Positions 6,517 through 6,668 of a DNA stretch of 6,668 nt are shown piece by piece. The stretch lies in assembly GCA_027068695.1 (NCBI GenBank), contig JAMOMG010000285.1, forward strand, positions 1 through 6,668, given 5' to 3'. The translations under genes and the position numbers were made by a program. This stretch comes from Flavobacteriaceae bacterium. Its GTDB lineage: Bacteria > Bacteroidota > Bacteroidia > Flavobacteriales > Flavobacteriaceae. Each line of letters begins with the position of its first letter. The stretch's first letter is position 1. Under the pieces are notes generated by a model. The model did not search any database. It had not been told where the DNA came from and saw only the letters and a program-made list of their open reading frames with translations.

Positions 6517-6668
6517 ATGAATTTTGATTTTACAAATTGGGTGGATAATCTATTGATTAACATTTTAAATATGAATGCTGATAGCATTTATATTCCAAGA
6601 ACAATTATTTTATTTCTATTACTTATAGCACTGTGTTTATTTGTATGGTGGCTTAGTAAAAAAATATT
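6517..6668 (+). CDS. N-terminal fragment of a probable membrane protein (cut by the window edge)
   Basis: An ATG at 6517 opens a frame of 50 complete codons that stays open to the window end, 27 nt after metK. It begins MNFDFTNWVDNLL and has a polar/amphipathic stretch of about 27 residues. A strongly hydrophobic segment (about 29-46, from TIILFLLLIALCLF to VWW) follows, ending in SKK, as in a first transmembrane helix with a positive flank. The A/T-rich upstream context resembles the other starts here. This layout is compatible with the N-terminus of an MscS-type mechanosensitive channel, but nothing in the fragment is diagnostic, so I leave the function open. It may be co-transcribed with metK. 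Confidence 0.65.
   Translation, partial: MNFDFTNWVDNLLINILNMNADSIYIPRTIILFLLLIALCLFVWWLSKKI

Overview
The window is strongly AT-rich and looks like a chromosomal segment of a Bacteroidota bacterium, most likely a Flavobacteriia member. The evidence is the A/T-rich translation starts without Shine-Dalgarno sequences, promoter-like motifs of the Bacteroidota TTTG / TAnnTTTG type, and the protein sequences themselves. It is a methionine/S-adenosylmethionine (SAM) locus made of two divergent transcription units.

Left part, minus strand (1-4687): an operon-like pair. Read in its own direction it starts with a 1129-codon three-domain gene: a MetX-type homoserine O-acyltransferase fused in frame to a ThrA-type aspartokinase/homoserine dehydrogenase. 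A PLP-dependent O-acylhomoserine sulfhydrylase (MetZ type) follows. A GC-richer nested palindrome, resembling a dispersed intergenic repeat, sits in the 84-nt gap between the two genes.

Centre (4688-5232): a 545-nt non-coding divergent region. On the minus strand it carries a SAM-I (S-box) riboswitch in a leader of about 310 nt for the methionine genes. On the plus strand it carries an apparent SAM-II riboswitch in the leader of metK. Each leader has a plausible Bacteroidota promoter just upstream. Two unrelated classes of SAM-sensing RNA therefore lie back to back, 132 nt apart. The metK leader can also fold into one long nested hairpin that excludes the SAM-II pseudoknot.

Right part, plus strand (5233-6668): metK (SAM synthetase), then the first 50 codons of a probable membrane protein cut by the window edge.

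How it works together (inference): the minus-strand genes convert aspartate-derived semialdehyde via homoserine and O-acylhomoserine to homocysteine, and metK turns methionine into SAM. Both units appear to be controlled by the end product. The semialdehyde dehydrogenase step and the homocysteine methyltransferase are not in the window. The aspartokinase domain lacks several normally conserved active-site residues, so its catalytic competence is in doubt.
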